From assembly GCA_029962745.1 (NCBI GenBank), contig CM057165.1, positions 6,782,978-6,846,977 of the forward strand: a stretch of DNA of 64,000 nt. The letters run 5' to 3'. Numbering within the stretch: position 1 is the stretch's first letter; the number at the start of each line of letters is the position of its first letter. The position numbers were made by a program, and so were the translations under genes. Below are positions 1 through 12,456 of the stretch, one piece after another. This stretch comes from Echinometra lucunter. Its lineage: Eukaryota; Echinodermata; Echinoidea; Camarodonta; Echinometridae. Below the pieces are notes generated by a model. That model made no database searches. It was given only the letters and a program-made list of their open reading frames with translations, and was not told where the DNA came from.

Positions 1-1827
1 TACACATTTCAGGCGACACGAAGACAAGATTATAAAGGATTTTGACCGCATAAGGAATAGCGGTAACATCAGAAAGTTTCCCACAGAAGTATTTCGATTT
101 TGCATTTTAGCCCTCGAAGCAGCTTAATAATACACCAGGCTGGTCATATGCCAAGTCGACTGAGTGATTATTATAATTTCCACCGTGCAAACAATCATTG
201 CACGCACACGCGCACTCGCATTTGGTATCGTATTGGCCCTGCATAATTATCATAGCCATCATCATAATACACCGTATCCGCAGCTGGGTGAAGGTTTGCC
301 TTTCTTTGTTTGCCCATCTCGATTTGGAGTCTTTATATTTGAGCGCGCAATCCATTTTATTGACAATCGAATCGTCTGCTACGAGTATGAGAGCAGAACA
401 CTGGGCTTTCTGCTGTCAGCAGTGTACGTCTGAACTGTACGTCCACTTCTATGGTCATCTTTCCACTGTTCAGATGATTCCTGTTGCCAAATTATGACTT
501 CTAATGACAAGATAACTGGATTTAGCTTAGGGCACAACTGACACCAAGGATACCAACCTATATGTTTTATCTCTACCAAAAACTTCTCAGCTCGGTAAGG
601 GACTAAGGGTAATCTTGTTTATTCACTATCATTGATAATTATGCTCTACGTTCACTTGACATCGCGTTTTGCGCAAAATGGCTGATTTTTCAAATTCTTA
701 TTAATGATTATTATTATTACTATCATTATCGTTTATTTTTTATATTCCTTATTTCGTAAATCAACAGAATATTGAAAAAGCAATAGGGTCTGTATGTCTG
801 TATATACCATTTGACCTTTGGAAGGTACATGCATATGTAAATAATTATCTGTTCGGTGCCAGTTTCCCACGTCAGCATAATATTCAGCGATCAATTATTA
901 TCACCATGGTCATGAGGGCATAAGTTGATATAGGTCGTTGTCAAAGTCACCTCATTACTGCAGCAAAGTGTATGTATGTGATGATAAAAGTTTCCGTTCT
1001 TTGAACATTACGTGCATTATAAAATAACTTCATGGATATACACGTATTTCATTACGGAGCCCATCGATCAATTTCCTAGCTTAATAGCTTTTAATATCAT
1101 ACATTCCAGATGCACATTCTGTAGCACCGAAATTGTCTTCACTGTCATCATTAATTGCTAAAGCTTGTTCATTTTCTTTAAAAATGAAATAACGTGAATA
1201 ATGTTTGGGGCTTTCATCGTTTGCTTGAAAGAATGGTGTTAGACTGAACAACAACAACATTTTTTCTCTCTTTCTGATTCTGGTACTGCTTAAAATAACA
1301 AATGGGAAATTAAATTTGACTTCCTCTGTTTGATATACTGCAGCTTCCTGTAGGTGTTTTCCTGCCTGCGGACGAAAGTAATTCCCCAAACCTCGATCTA
1401 TAACAGGTGAAATAACTCTTCAAAAGCATCCACCAAAGAATTAAAGTGGCCGGAAAAGTGGCACATCGTGTCAAGCAAGCGGAAAGCGACGAAACTTTTC
1501 CCACCTCGACCCCTTCAACTGCCTTAAAATAGATTTATATTTCGTCAAATTAACAAGGAGTTACCAGCAACTCCTTGGTAGAGCCACAGTGGAGGGTACA
1601 TGGTCGAATCAATAGTGCTTGGACTGTTTGGTGCTTCATAATCGTTGTTGGCAGTCAAATTTACGATAGGGTCTTCCCCCGTTCTTTTCAAACCACGTAA
1701 CAACGCACAACCGCACATAACTATACAGGTGTCAGCGGATGTACTACATAGGAGAAAGTGAGCTAGTGACCTACTTAGCATATATGCGATCTTGTTCTGC
1801 ACAAGGTGGACCATAATATCAACAATA
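1..1827. other. Non-coding sequence upstream of the first AGPAT gene
   Basis: No exon of a recognisable protein was found on either strand. The open frames here are at most about 130 codons, overlap on opposite strands and match nothing known. The stretch must hold the promoter and 5' UTR of the acyltransferase gene that starts at about 1828, but no core promoter motif could be singled out. A short run of ATT triplets lies near 704-735. Confidence 0.5.
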
Positions 1828-4800
1828 ATGGAAGAACACATTGTTAATGAAAACACAGCAAGCTCATCGCCGGGATCGACGTTAAAATGGACTGTATTTC
1901 TTGTAGTGGCAGTTTGCACTGTGATTCTAACGACAAGAAGCAAAGTCGGAGCATTCTACGCGAGGTATATCACCCTAATAGCTACCTACATTGTGTTCGG
2001 TACACTGTTCGTACCGCTACTGATGCTGAACCCAGGGAGCCCCCAAAATGCTTGGTGAGTAACGCAGTTGATAGGCAATTTCTTGCAAATAATATATATT
2101 TTCTGTATATATGAACCTTGATGTATCATGTATTATCAATTTATATTTAATGTAAATCAAACTATACAGGATACAGAAGACTATTTCCATTTTCTGATCA
2201 ATTGTACAGGATGCAGTTTTAATATCCACCCCGGTATCCATTTAATGAATCGGTAACAAAGCATTCACAGGTAAATACTGTTTATAAGGCTATAATAGCA
2301 CAGTATCAAAATTCCATCACAACCTGCCTGCTTATATACCTTACGGTTATGTAAATGGCACTGTCATAATTATAATGACTTGATAATATGGCACACAGGG
2401 AATACTGCTCTTTTTGGCTGTAGCACGTAACCATACTACCCTAGGCTTAATACTCTTGTACCCTTCACGTCACTTTCAGTTTCAATGTATAACACGTACA
2501 TTTACGAGATATGCAAACAGTGCTCTGTGCACAGTTTTACTGTGATATTACATGTATACTCAGCTTTCCGTATACATCTACTCTACATGTGTTCATGACT
2601 GTATAAGCAAGTCAGATCAATTTCTCCTTGAATAACTTTAACATGTCAGGGACAAAAGAGAAAAAAATCATGAATTTTCTTACAAAACTGCTAATTAAGC
2701 GTTCTCAAATTCAAACACTCGAGAAAATAATGCCTCCGCGGATGATTACACAAGTTATGCATCATCAAGCAGCACGTAATCAATAGATAAACCCATGAAC
2801 AGTTATAATCAATATATGTATTACAAAAAATGACCAAGGGGAGCTGTTTCATAAGGCTGTTCGTAAAGTTACGAATGACTTTACAAACAACTTGAATATG
2901 GCAAGCCAAATGAGATTCTCAATCATTATAAATCGCATCAGCTGAAGGTGAAATATGCAGATGTAGATTAACATTACTATTGTTTACAGACATTTTTATT
3001 GCAAAGTATATTTTTTGCCACAATTTAATTTAGATTTTGAGAAATGCAGTTACACTTTGTTAAAATGTCAGGTAAAATTTTGGCCATTCCATTTGGCACT
3101 TCATATTTCAATCGTTCGTAAAGTCATTAACTTTACGAACAGCTTTATGACCCCCCCCCCCCCCCCCCCCCGAGGTATGTTGTACTTATCATATCAATAT
3201 AACGTTAAATTCAGGTCACGAAAATTATACATGCAATTTCATTGCTTCATTTCAAGGCGTCAAATGTTTTGGCAAGTTGAGAATATAAATTTAGACTAGT
3301 AGAAATGTCAAAAAGTGACAACCGTTTTGATAATGTGATAGATGAGGCAAAATTATATACACCTGCTGTTTTCCATATTTTATTCAGTATCTATAACTGT
3401 GAAGAAACTGTCACAAGCCATAACTGCAGTCAGTACACCGCCATGAAGGATATCATTCGAAGGCATGCATCATTGTGTTGTTTATCATATAAGTATCGAC
3501 ACTTTACAGCATAAACCGGCTTTGATTCACTGTATCTTGAATGATAATGATGCGAACACTCTTCCCTAATGATTTGTCAGGTTACATCAGTCTATAAGTA
3601 TGACATGTAGGCCTACCGTACTCTAGAGCAGGAATTGGCAATGCAAGCTACCACTACCATCGCTTCATTATGGTTTTCCCCATATTGCAACCGTGCAGCT
3701 GACAAAATTGCTATCGTCGTAAAAATGGAGAAGGGCCAGGCTTTCCAGATGTCTCTGGTACCGTAGTTTACATGTTACATGCACTGACTAGGAAACTGGC
3801 TGTTCTCTCAATATTTCTCAGAAGTAATTTTATACTCACTGCCAAGATATACCATCATTTGCAAAATAAGACCACCTGGGAATATGTGGGTATTTCAATA
3901 TACTTTGGAATAAGTAACATGTTTACTGCAGTGGTCAGTAGAAAAAGAGTAATGGTATAAGCCCATCATGAATGCATTGAAAATGTATGTCTGAAACATA
4001 ATTACTTTTAACTTTGTTTTTTTCACTGCGCTATTGCATTTTGCAAATGATGGTACATGTACCTCCACTTCAAGAGGTTTTCACAATTACATTTGTACAG
4101 ATAGGCCTACATCATTAAAAAAAAAAACAAACAAACAAACAAGAGCCGACATTTACAATAGGCCCTTTGCGTATATAGACGTATTTTACGATCACAGTCC
4201 AGACTGTTTGTAAAGCAGATCAAGTGACTTATTTATGGGGTAATGGGCAATGTGACCTTAGAAGCGAGGTCACCGTCTTGAACTCAAATCAATCAGTTAT
4301 TGCCAGGGTTTACGTGGAAAAGCTTGGCCTTGTACGTAGCTCCTTCGTCAAACAGGTGTACACTCCATACACATGACATGAGCATGCGTGTAAAATATCA
4401 TAGATATACCGGGTGTCCCAGAAAAAGGGAACGGCGGATTTTCAGTACTTTGCCTTCAAAAAATACATAATTATTCTACATCATTGGGTAAAGCATCTTC
4501 TACAGAAGAGAATGATACCAAGATCATTGAATTTGGTGAAGTAATTGTGATTCTGTGCCCCTTCCTTAAAATACAGTCATATTCAAATTTCGCATGTTTT
4601 TGACGACCGACGAGAGTAGCTCTGTGTCGGTAATAGCCTTTCATAATGCGATGTTTGAGGGAAGCCCATTGATGCGTGTCAATAACCAAACATGCCATAG
4701 GAAAGGCTAGCCCTGACACATTTCTGCTCTCATCTGACACAAAAACATGCGAAATTTGGAAATGACTGTATTTTAAGAAACGGTCATGGAATCCAAATTA

Positions 4801-7308
4801 CTTCACCAAAATCAATGATCATTCTCTTCGCTAGAAAATGCTTTACCCACGAATGCACAAGATTTATCTACTTTTTGAAGACAAATTAAAGTACTGAAAA
4901 CCAGCCGTTCCGCTTTTTCTGGGACACGCGGTATATGTATTATCGATCAAGGGTTAATCGACGCAGACGTGCTTATGTCATTTCTCGTCCTCTTAATGGC
5001 TTAATAATATATGCGACCAGGAAATTTCATATCATTACTATGATCACAAGAATGTAGGATGATGCATAATGCAACGACCGGAGATGCTAGAAATAAGGAC
5101 TTGTATGTCAGTGTAATCTTATACAACACTTGAAATGTTTCCTGAATTTTGTCATGGCTGTGGAGAAAGTAGGGAAGGTTCATAAGAACAGATATCCCCT
5201 GGAAGGGGTATAAGGTGTATGATTGTCCCCCCTTTACACCCTAAACCTATGCCCCTCTCTGTGAAATCATTCCCACGAAGTCCGAAAGGGGAAGACAACT
5301 AACAAGAAAATAATTGTTCTTAAGTCACATCGACCCATTTAGGACATACTTTACATTAAGATTTCTATAACAATGAGAATGATATCATTTACCATGTTTG
5401 GTTAAAAGAACAATGGTTATAATACACCAAACTAAAAAGTCTTTTCGTTGCTGATAACATACCCAATTCAGCTTTCTGATGGTTATTAAAAAAAAAAACT
5501 ATCGGCTTATATGAAGTCATAACCCGATAATACTTGCTCAATTTATCTATTCACTGGTTTGAATTTCATCAGGTGGTTAACAAAATACGGAAACTTCTTT
5601 CAGCTTCCACTGTGTCGCCTCACCATCAAGCGGAAAGGGTGTCCATACCCAGAGGGACCGTTTGTCGTCGTATGCAATCATCAAAGTTCTCTAGACAGTC
5701 CAAGTAAGTCTATAAATAATATAAGATAATGGCACGAACCAGCAAGAAACTATCAAGTACCCTGTATTGTACCAATGACACGCCGTGAAATATATCTTTT
5801 AAGATTACTGGGTGGCAAACTGAACAAAAACATGAAAAGCGATTAATCTATTTCTTTACAAGGAGGGAATTTTGACTGGTGCATGCAGTTCCTCAAAAGA
5901 CACACCGAACCCCATATCCTCAAATATGAATTATATTAAAGAGAAAATCACTGTGCTAAATTACCACACTTGCCGTCACGGAGAAATGGTGAGAGGGAGA
6001 GAGAGAGAGAGAAGGGGGCGGGGGGGGGGGGGGGGAGCGGGGACTAGAGACGAGAACGAAGAAGATGCAGAAAGTCACGAAATAGGAAGGAGACAAATTT
6101 CCTCCCTGGGAATTCCTCGCCCTTCTAAAGACCCGGGAAAGCAATGTGGAATGTACTCTTTCTCAGGTAACACACTCTTCATAATATAATACAGGCATAC
6201 GTGCCTTATTAATGTTGAATGTATTGGATAACAAAGCAGGCCTCAGAATGCAATCAAATGCAAAGGGGGCACATTGCTTTTGCCATTTACCCTGGGGTAC
6301 ATGAAAGTCACATTTTCCACCAATTGGTATCACCGTCATTTGATTTCACTTTAAAATATTAATTGCATGAATAATCCATAAATTATGATACCATAAAAAT
6401 ATCTTTAACTAGAACTGATCCCAACGACAAATCGAATTTATATCCATGGAATGATTACAGCATAGGACAGTAACTGAAGATATTTTTCTTACTCGCGTTA
6501 ACCATGTGGCATCAACCTCTTTCAAAATATGCCATTTAAACGAGAGTTATCATGTACATTAATAATACTTCAAAATCCATTTTACTTTCAGTTATGATGC
6601 ACGAAGACATATGGCCTGGAAATTGCGTTGTGATAATGAAGAAAGCAATGAAATACACGGGTCCGTTCGGACTCTGCCTCATTCTCAGTGGAACCATATT
6701 CGTCGACAGGAAAGACTCGGCCAGTGCCAAGGATATGTTACGCAACGCAGTTGATGCAATACAAAAGTATAAGGTAAATAGGAAATCTTACAGAATAGGC
6801 GTTAGCTTCTACATCTTTATCAGTCTAAAAAAGGAGGGGGCTCAGTTTTTCAGCAATATGATATGTTTGTCCAATGTACACACTACGAACTATAGTTTCA
6901 AATTTGCACGCTTAAAGTGTAATGCAATGAAAAACAGCGTGCCTTCAGTCCAAAAATTGAACCTTTGAGGTTCAACTTTAAATCGTGCACACTTAGATTC
7001 AAAGGTAAGCAATCACCATCTACTTATTTTTTCTTTTTATAGCGTCGCGTTTGGGTGTTTCCAGAGGGAACTCGAAGACTAATGTCGACAAAAAGATCTG
7101 AAGAACCACTGCTTCCTTTCAAGAAGGGTGCGTTTAATTTAGCTGTACTAGCCCAGGTAAGGAAACACATAATAATAGGGATTTTCCAAAAAAAATCCGC
7201 TCTCAATAACTTAAATAGGTGCTAAGGAACGTAAACTGGAAAAATGTTTTTTGACAGGAAATTTCCCCGGAATTATACCCTTTTCGTTTCTATCATTCGT
7301 CATGAATA

Positions 7309-7364
<56 letters not shown>

Positions 7365-9581
7365 CAAAGAAAGAAAAAAGGTAGGAAATAACTGCCTACA
7401 CCACGCGAATCAAAAAATTATCATGATTTTGACAAAAACGTTCTTCCACTCTATAGCCACATAATATTCCCGTATCCCGCCTAAAGGTATGTTCAGAAAC
7501 CATGTTTGGGTTGTAAGAATACTGTTCCCAAGTTTGAATCTGATTTCAGAAACCTCTAAAAGTGCATTATAAAAGTCAGGATTTTTTCTTTTCTTGTTTG
7601 TTTGACATGAACCAAGAAGAGTCATGGATGGCATCCACTATATCCTGCTCTCATCAAATCACATGAAACCAAAGCAGTATCTGTTACACTGATAAACAAT
7701 ACAAGACTGTCATGTACCATGGTCCACTGTCCATGAGAAATGAAAGTAACGTGAACATGAATATGTCATATCCGAGAAACAACAAAGCATTTTTTGTCCT
7801 TAAAATCCCGCTGAAGTTTTACACACAATACTACATCTTCCTCAAATTACACGAAATGTAGAATACTTGTTGCTCGGACTGAAAAAAAAAAAACATTGTG
7901 AGGAATGTCTCAACTGCTTTCAATCTGTGCATCTATACAGTATATTAAGTTACATGAGACACAGAGAATTATTTTGTTAGCTGCGAAAGAATGACGTGGA
8001 AATACAGGCATCGTCAAATCAAAGCTCTCGATTGTTCTTTTGTTGTAATACACTGCCAATATAAAATGGTTTTGAACCATTTATGGTTAGGCTTTTCGGA
8101 TATTACCTTGTCTAGACTAAGAGATCACTCAGTACATCTGAATATACAGTGTCCCGTTGTGATGTTGTTTTTAATTCTTGTCAGTCATAAGCATGTCACC
8201 CATACTGTTGACAGCCAGCGGATGCAGCTGTTTCATGTGTATCAATGAAATCATTAATAAGTTCAAAAACAAAACGGAGCAAAATATAAAACAACAACAG
8301 GGCCCCGTCTTATAAAGAGTTGCGAATGATTCAAATCGATCGCAACTTTGAGATTGGTCTCAACTGTGTACTTAAATAGGAGTTGAGAGCAATCTCAAAG
8401 TTGCGATTGATTTGAAACATCGCAACCGGGCCCAGAACTCATTGAACAAAAACTTGAACTGCGGCCAGAAATCCCGAAACTAAGCAAACAACATGCCATA
8501 GGAATATATATGCACTAACGACAGTGAGATTGTTATGATTGAAATTACCATATCAATTATAGAATAGGTCGTGACGGAAGCAAACTTGCACTTTATTTGG
8601 CGGGTGCCGTGTATAGGCCTACATGTTCCAACAGGAAAATAATTAGAAAAGAGACTCAGAGTACTTAATTGTGCAAGTAATGTCAACGTCATTGTCAACA
8701 GCGATGTTCTATTAACATCACTGAATCTGGGATATCCTCAGATTTGTTATATTCTTATGAGTTATATATTTTGTATTTATATTTCTTAGTATATAATTTT
8801 GTTCTCTGTATATGTTTTTTTATTATTTCTGGAATAAAGACAAAAACAAACAAACAAACAAACGTAGTATGATGCAGTTCACTTATTCAATGACCCCCCC
8901 CCCTCCTCCTTCCAAGACGTTCACTGTTTTTGTTGTTGTTTTTCAATCACAGGTTCCAATAGTGCCAGTAGTGCTATCATCGCAAGAAAAATTCTTCAGT
9001 TCCCGGGAGTATATATTCGAACCAGGTCAGTGATATGAGTTACGCAATATCTTTGGAATCGAGAAAGAATTCCAATCTTCAAATCTAAGAGAGGGGATAG
9101 GGAAAGAATGAAAGCGAGAGAGAAAGCGATGAATTCTGCAGAATTGCTGAAAATAATGATTCTTAGCATATCATCCCGTCTCCAAATGATATTCGCACCC
9201 AGTGTCATGACGAAGATGGTGATGATGATACTACATCGGTGTAATATCAATAATGTAATAATTATTGTTTTTTAGCCCTGATATAACAAGGTTTCGATAT
9301 AAAGAGGTAATTTCCTTGGTCCGGAGGAGTTTGTTATAACGGGGTTCGCCTGTATTAAGTACTTTCAACATTAAATATATTTCCCGTCATTTCTCCGTTT
9401 TATTCTTCTGCATTTAGGTGAAGTGACTTCAACTGTGTTACCGCCTATACCCACGACTGGCTTGACGTTAGACGATGTACCGAAACTCTCCGAAGAAGTC
9501 CGATCGAAAATGGTAGACGTGTTTTTAAACCAGCATGAAAATGGACATGTTATAGCAGAAAGTGAAGAATCCAAACAGTGA
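1828..9581 (+). CDS. 1-acyl-sn-glycerol-3-phosphate acyltransferase, tandem copy 1 (AGPAT1/2-like)
   Basis: Acylates lysophosphatidic acid to phosphatidic acid in the ER membrane, a step of glycerolipid synthesis. Coding exons are 1828-2054, 5573-5703, 6592-6773, 7043-7156, 8953-9025 and 9418-9581. All junctions are GT-AG and the frame joins to 296 aa (human AGPAT1 has 283). Two hydrophobic segments lie at about residues 21-36 and 47-67. All four PlsC motifs are present: NHQSSLD (111-117), GTIFVDR (153-159), FPEGTR (186-191) and VPIVPVV (219-225). The ATG at 1828 was chosen for its context (AATAATGG) and because it leaves a hydrophilic N-terminus ahead of the first membrane segment; an in-frame ATG at 1792 is the alternative. 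The gene lies 2.9 kb upstream of a second copy with the same intron phases. The family call is firm; AGPAT1 versus AGPAT2 is not resolved. Confidence 0.93.
2838..3171. mobile_element. Palindromic MITE in intron 1 of AGPAT copy 1
   Basis: The two ends are inverted copies of each other: the left arm (GCTGTTCGTAAAGTTACGAA, from about 2855) matches the reverse complement of the right arm (ending in AACTTTACGAACAGC near 3143). The pairing extends over about 75 bp per arm and the right end runs into a poly-C tract (3151-3171). It has no coding capacity. Confidence 0.75.
4407..4933. mobile_element. TA-flanked MITE with GGGTGTCCCAGAAAAAG termini
   Basis: This 527-bp element begins TACCGGGTGTCCCAGAAAAA and ends with the inverted counterpart TTTTTCTGGGACACGCGGTA, and it is flanked by TA on both sides. 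The inverted similarity runs through much of each half (for example, GCATGTTTTT near 4592 against AAAAACATGC at 4741). TA target duplication and long palindromic arms suggest a non-autonomous Tc1/mariner-type element. It lies in intron 1 of AGPAT copy 1. Confidence 0.8.
7312..7365. repeat. (TA)n and poly-T microsatellite in intron 4 of AGPAT copy 1
   Basis: A run of TA dinucleotides (about 7312-7347) passes directly into a poly-T tract. Confidence 0.9.
8300..8433. mobile_element. Short palindromic MITE with GGGCCC ends
   Basis: This 134-bp element begins GGGCCCCGTCTTATAAAG and ends CGCAACCGGGCCC. Its halves form an almost complete hairpin: ATCGCAACTTTGAGATTG near 8338 against CAATCTCAAAGTTGCGAT near 8390. 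It lies in intron 4 of AGPAT copy 1. The GGGCC-type ends resemble those of other MITEs in this window (28197, 30184, 32889, 40555), but the arms differ. Confidence 0.75.
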
Positions 9582-12456
9582 AATCTATTTTGAATCTTCG
9601 TAAAAGTACCAATGGACTGCTCACAAATATCGAAGCACTTTACAGGGTTTTTTAAATACAGTATTGAATTTCATGATAAAAAAAAAGACGTAGCCTAGGG
9701 CCAAATAGATATAAATCCTGGTTTCTCGTCCCCCTCTTCCCTTTTTCGACCTGCCTCAAATTCATATATGTCGGGTTTTTTTGTTCTAAAGTGAAATAAA
9801 AATTTTTAATTTGAGTATAATTACATCTGGGCAATGAGGTGACAAAAACTATCAATATCACGCATTTTCACATTGTTTCTAGCTCTTAAGTGCCATCAAA
9901 ATGACGTTTGCAAAGAAAATTTGAGTTAAAAGTGACCGAAGTGTATTTTATGTGCAAAATAACATGGGACCCTTTACTCCTAAAATTGAAAATATCCGGA
10001 CGAGAAACTAGGAATCGGCTTTACCTGGCATTGTATTTTCTTTGAAGAAGGGAAACCGCCTTACGGTGCACTCTGTGGGTTTTGCAATGAGAACATGAAG
10101 GTACATGTACTTATTGTATTCTAGGTGTGGCTTATATGCAGTCATGACCAGCGAAAGGTGATTCCAAGGATCAATTGAACTACGTGCCTGGGTCGAGAGA
10201 GCCAAGTGTGCATGGACAAAATGCAATTTGTACAGGAAATGACTGAATAAAGATTCGAACCTTCAACTTCACGACTGATAGTCGATATTGATGTAGCAAT
10301 GCAATGCAAATCTTAAACAATGCACAGGAAGTTGATTAATGACTTTAAAATGAATTGACGAGTACATTTCCAAATAACTCTGAAGTTGCTCTTATCATTC
10401 TCATCAACCGATCATCTTCTTGAGTTTGTGATTAATCACAGCCGCCAGTCATTCTTTTACTCGTATATGCCGTATTATTACAACTCATTTGTTTTGTTTT
10501 GAAATATTGCAGGTAGCAGGCTATATCGTTGATGTTTTCCTTATTACATACTTTGAAAACATATTAACTTGATAAAAGAACTCAGTATAGTATACTATTA
10601 CAGGAAATATTTTTGATGAAAAGTTCACGCCACATTAATTCTTTTTATGTGCCATACACTAAAGTTTTGTCAAAATAATGCTTAATTTCTACATTCTAGA
10701 TTGTGCACTTTTCAAGAATCAGTGCAAACATTACCAGGAGACATTCCTTCGATACGTACCCTGTACTTTAATTAAGAAACTAACTTACAAAAGATCTAGA
10801 ATTTATGAATAAATGAATGAAATGCAAGAGATGAATTCAGTCAACCTTACCTCAAGTATAAGAACCAAAGAGATTCAGGGTATTTTGATAGAAATTGTAC
10901 GTGTGACTTAAAAAGGGATGAGAACGTTCAGAACTGTAGAGATTTACTACAAAAGTCAGTTTTGTAAACAGCAGAAATTATATCTATTCTTTTCACATTG
11001 AACATAATTCAGTAAAATAATGTGAAATGATTTGAAAGTGAAGTTAGCTCTTTAATAAGACTGTACATAAAACTACATAAACGTAATTCTTTTCAAATTC
11101 GCTTTCACACGATTAAACATATTACATTTGACTCCTCATCATTTTGCAAACATTTTGAAAATACGTTCGCTTTATTTTTTCACAGAAATTTTTTATGAGT
11201 ACTCTGCTGGATTTTTTTTTAAAGAGATAACAAAATTTATTTTGAAAAAAAAAATGAAAAAACCAGCACTGACTTTCTGGAGCTTTCATGACTGAAATTA
11301 CTTCTAGACTTCTCATCGTCTTCAAACGGAATAAAAATACGGCTCCTAAAACCTTTTCAAAACCTCTATAAGTTACCAAAACAGAATCGTGGTGTCAGCA
11401 ATCGTTTGTGTAAGAATCTGCTTGAGTTATTGGACCATAACATATATTATTCAACCTATGATGCTTACTGTATTATTATTATCATTATTAATATGTATCA
11501 TGCCATTCTACTTTGCCGACATGTGAATAAAATAAAGAACTAATATATATCCGATTACATGTTGTGACAACGTTTTTTATTAGGTATAGGCTCGACTTTT
11601 AGTTCTGTCCACTTCTTTATTTCGTTGAAGGTTAAAATCATTTTTGAAAATTATAAAATTGTTATACTTCTGAAGAAAATCATATTACGGTACAATTAAC
11701 ATAAAATGCCTATATGCTTATTCTGGTTTACAACTATCTTGTATTATTTATATTCCTTTTCACCTCACCTCGTTAAAAAATGAGGCGCAAACAGTGGGGC
11801 GTAATTGCATTTACTAAAGTTCAAAGGGGAAAAAAAGACAAAGGAAACATCTACGCCTGGGAAAAAAATAGTGAACTCTGTGAAACATGTGGTACATACA
11901 CAACGATTCTCATTATGAATTCGGTCAATAAACCGCGGCGCAGAACAAAGACAATTTGGTAAAATCAATATAAATCTTTAATGAGTTGCAATGGGGGTAT
12001 GAACAGCTGATGAAGGTTACGAGGAAAATATACATCGTGAAAATTTAGTGAGTTGTGCATGCCTGTAATAGGCCTAGTATATTGTATTCATGGTATTTTT
12101 CTCCTGCATAGCATCATAGGAGACTAGCTTTACATTGGCGTTTGATAAAATCCTTAAAGATTTGTAAACCAGTTGGGCAAACGTCAAATGGTTAGTGAAT
12201 ATATCTAAATTACATGTACCAGGCTATCACAAATATGCAGCCGCACACGAACGAGTAGGTCGGCAAGTTTTAGAGGAGGCATATGACATACAAATACTTT
12301 GATAGCGCCTACGTTCTTCCAAAAAGAATCCGAGATATAATCATCACAAGCTTTCTCCAAAGGAGTTGCTAGAACATGGATTAGCTCTTTCTCTTTTTGT
12401 ATCTGCTGCATCTAAATCAACATCACCACCATTATCATCACAGCACGGACACCACC
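9582..12456. other. Spacer between the two AGPAT genes
   Basis: This 2.9-kb stretch holds the 3' UTR of copy 1 and the promoter of copy 2. Candidate polyadenylation hexamers AATAAA lie at 9795-9800 and 10246-10251. No further exon, transposon with clear termini or tandem array was seen. The open frames are short and unrecognised. Confidence 0.6.
9795..9800 (+). promoter_or_regulatory. Candidate polyadenylation signal of AGPAT copy 1
   Basis: The first AATAAA after the stop codon lies 214 bp downstream of it. A second AATAAA is at 10246. The choice between them cannot be made from sequence alone. Confidence 0.35.

Noticed and set aside
1081..1389. 102-codon minus-strand frame upstream of AGPAT copy 1
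   Set aside because: No family resemblance, and it overlaps other frames. Probably chance.
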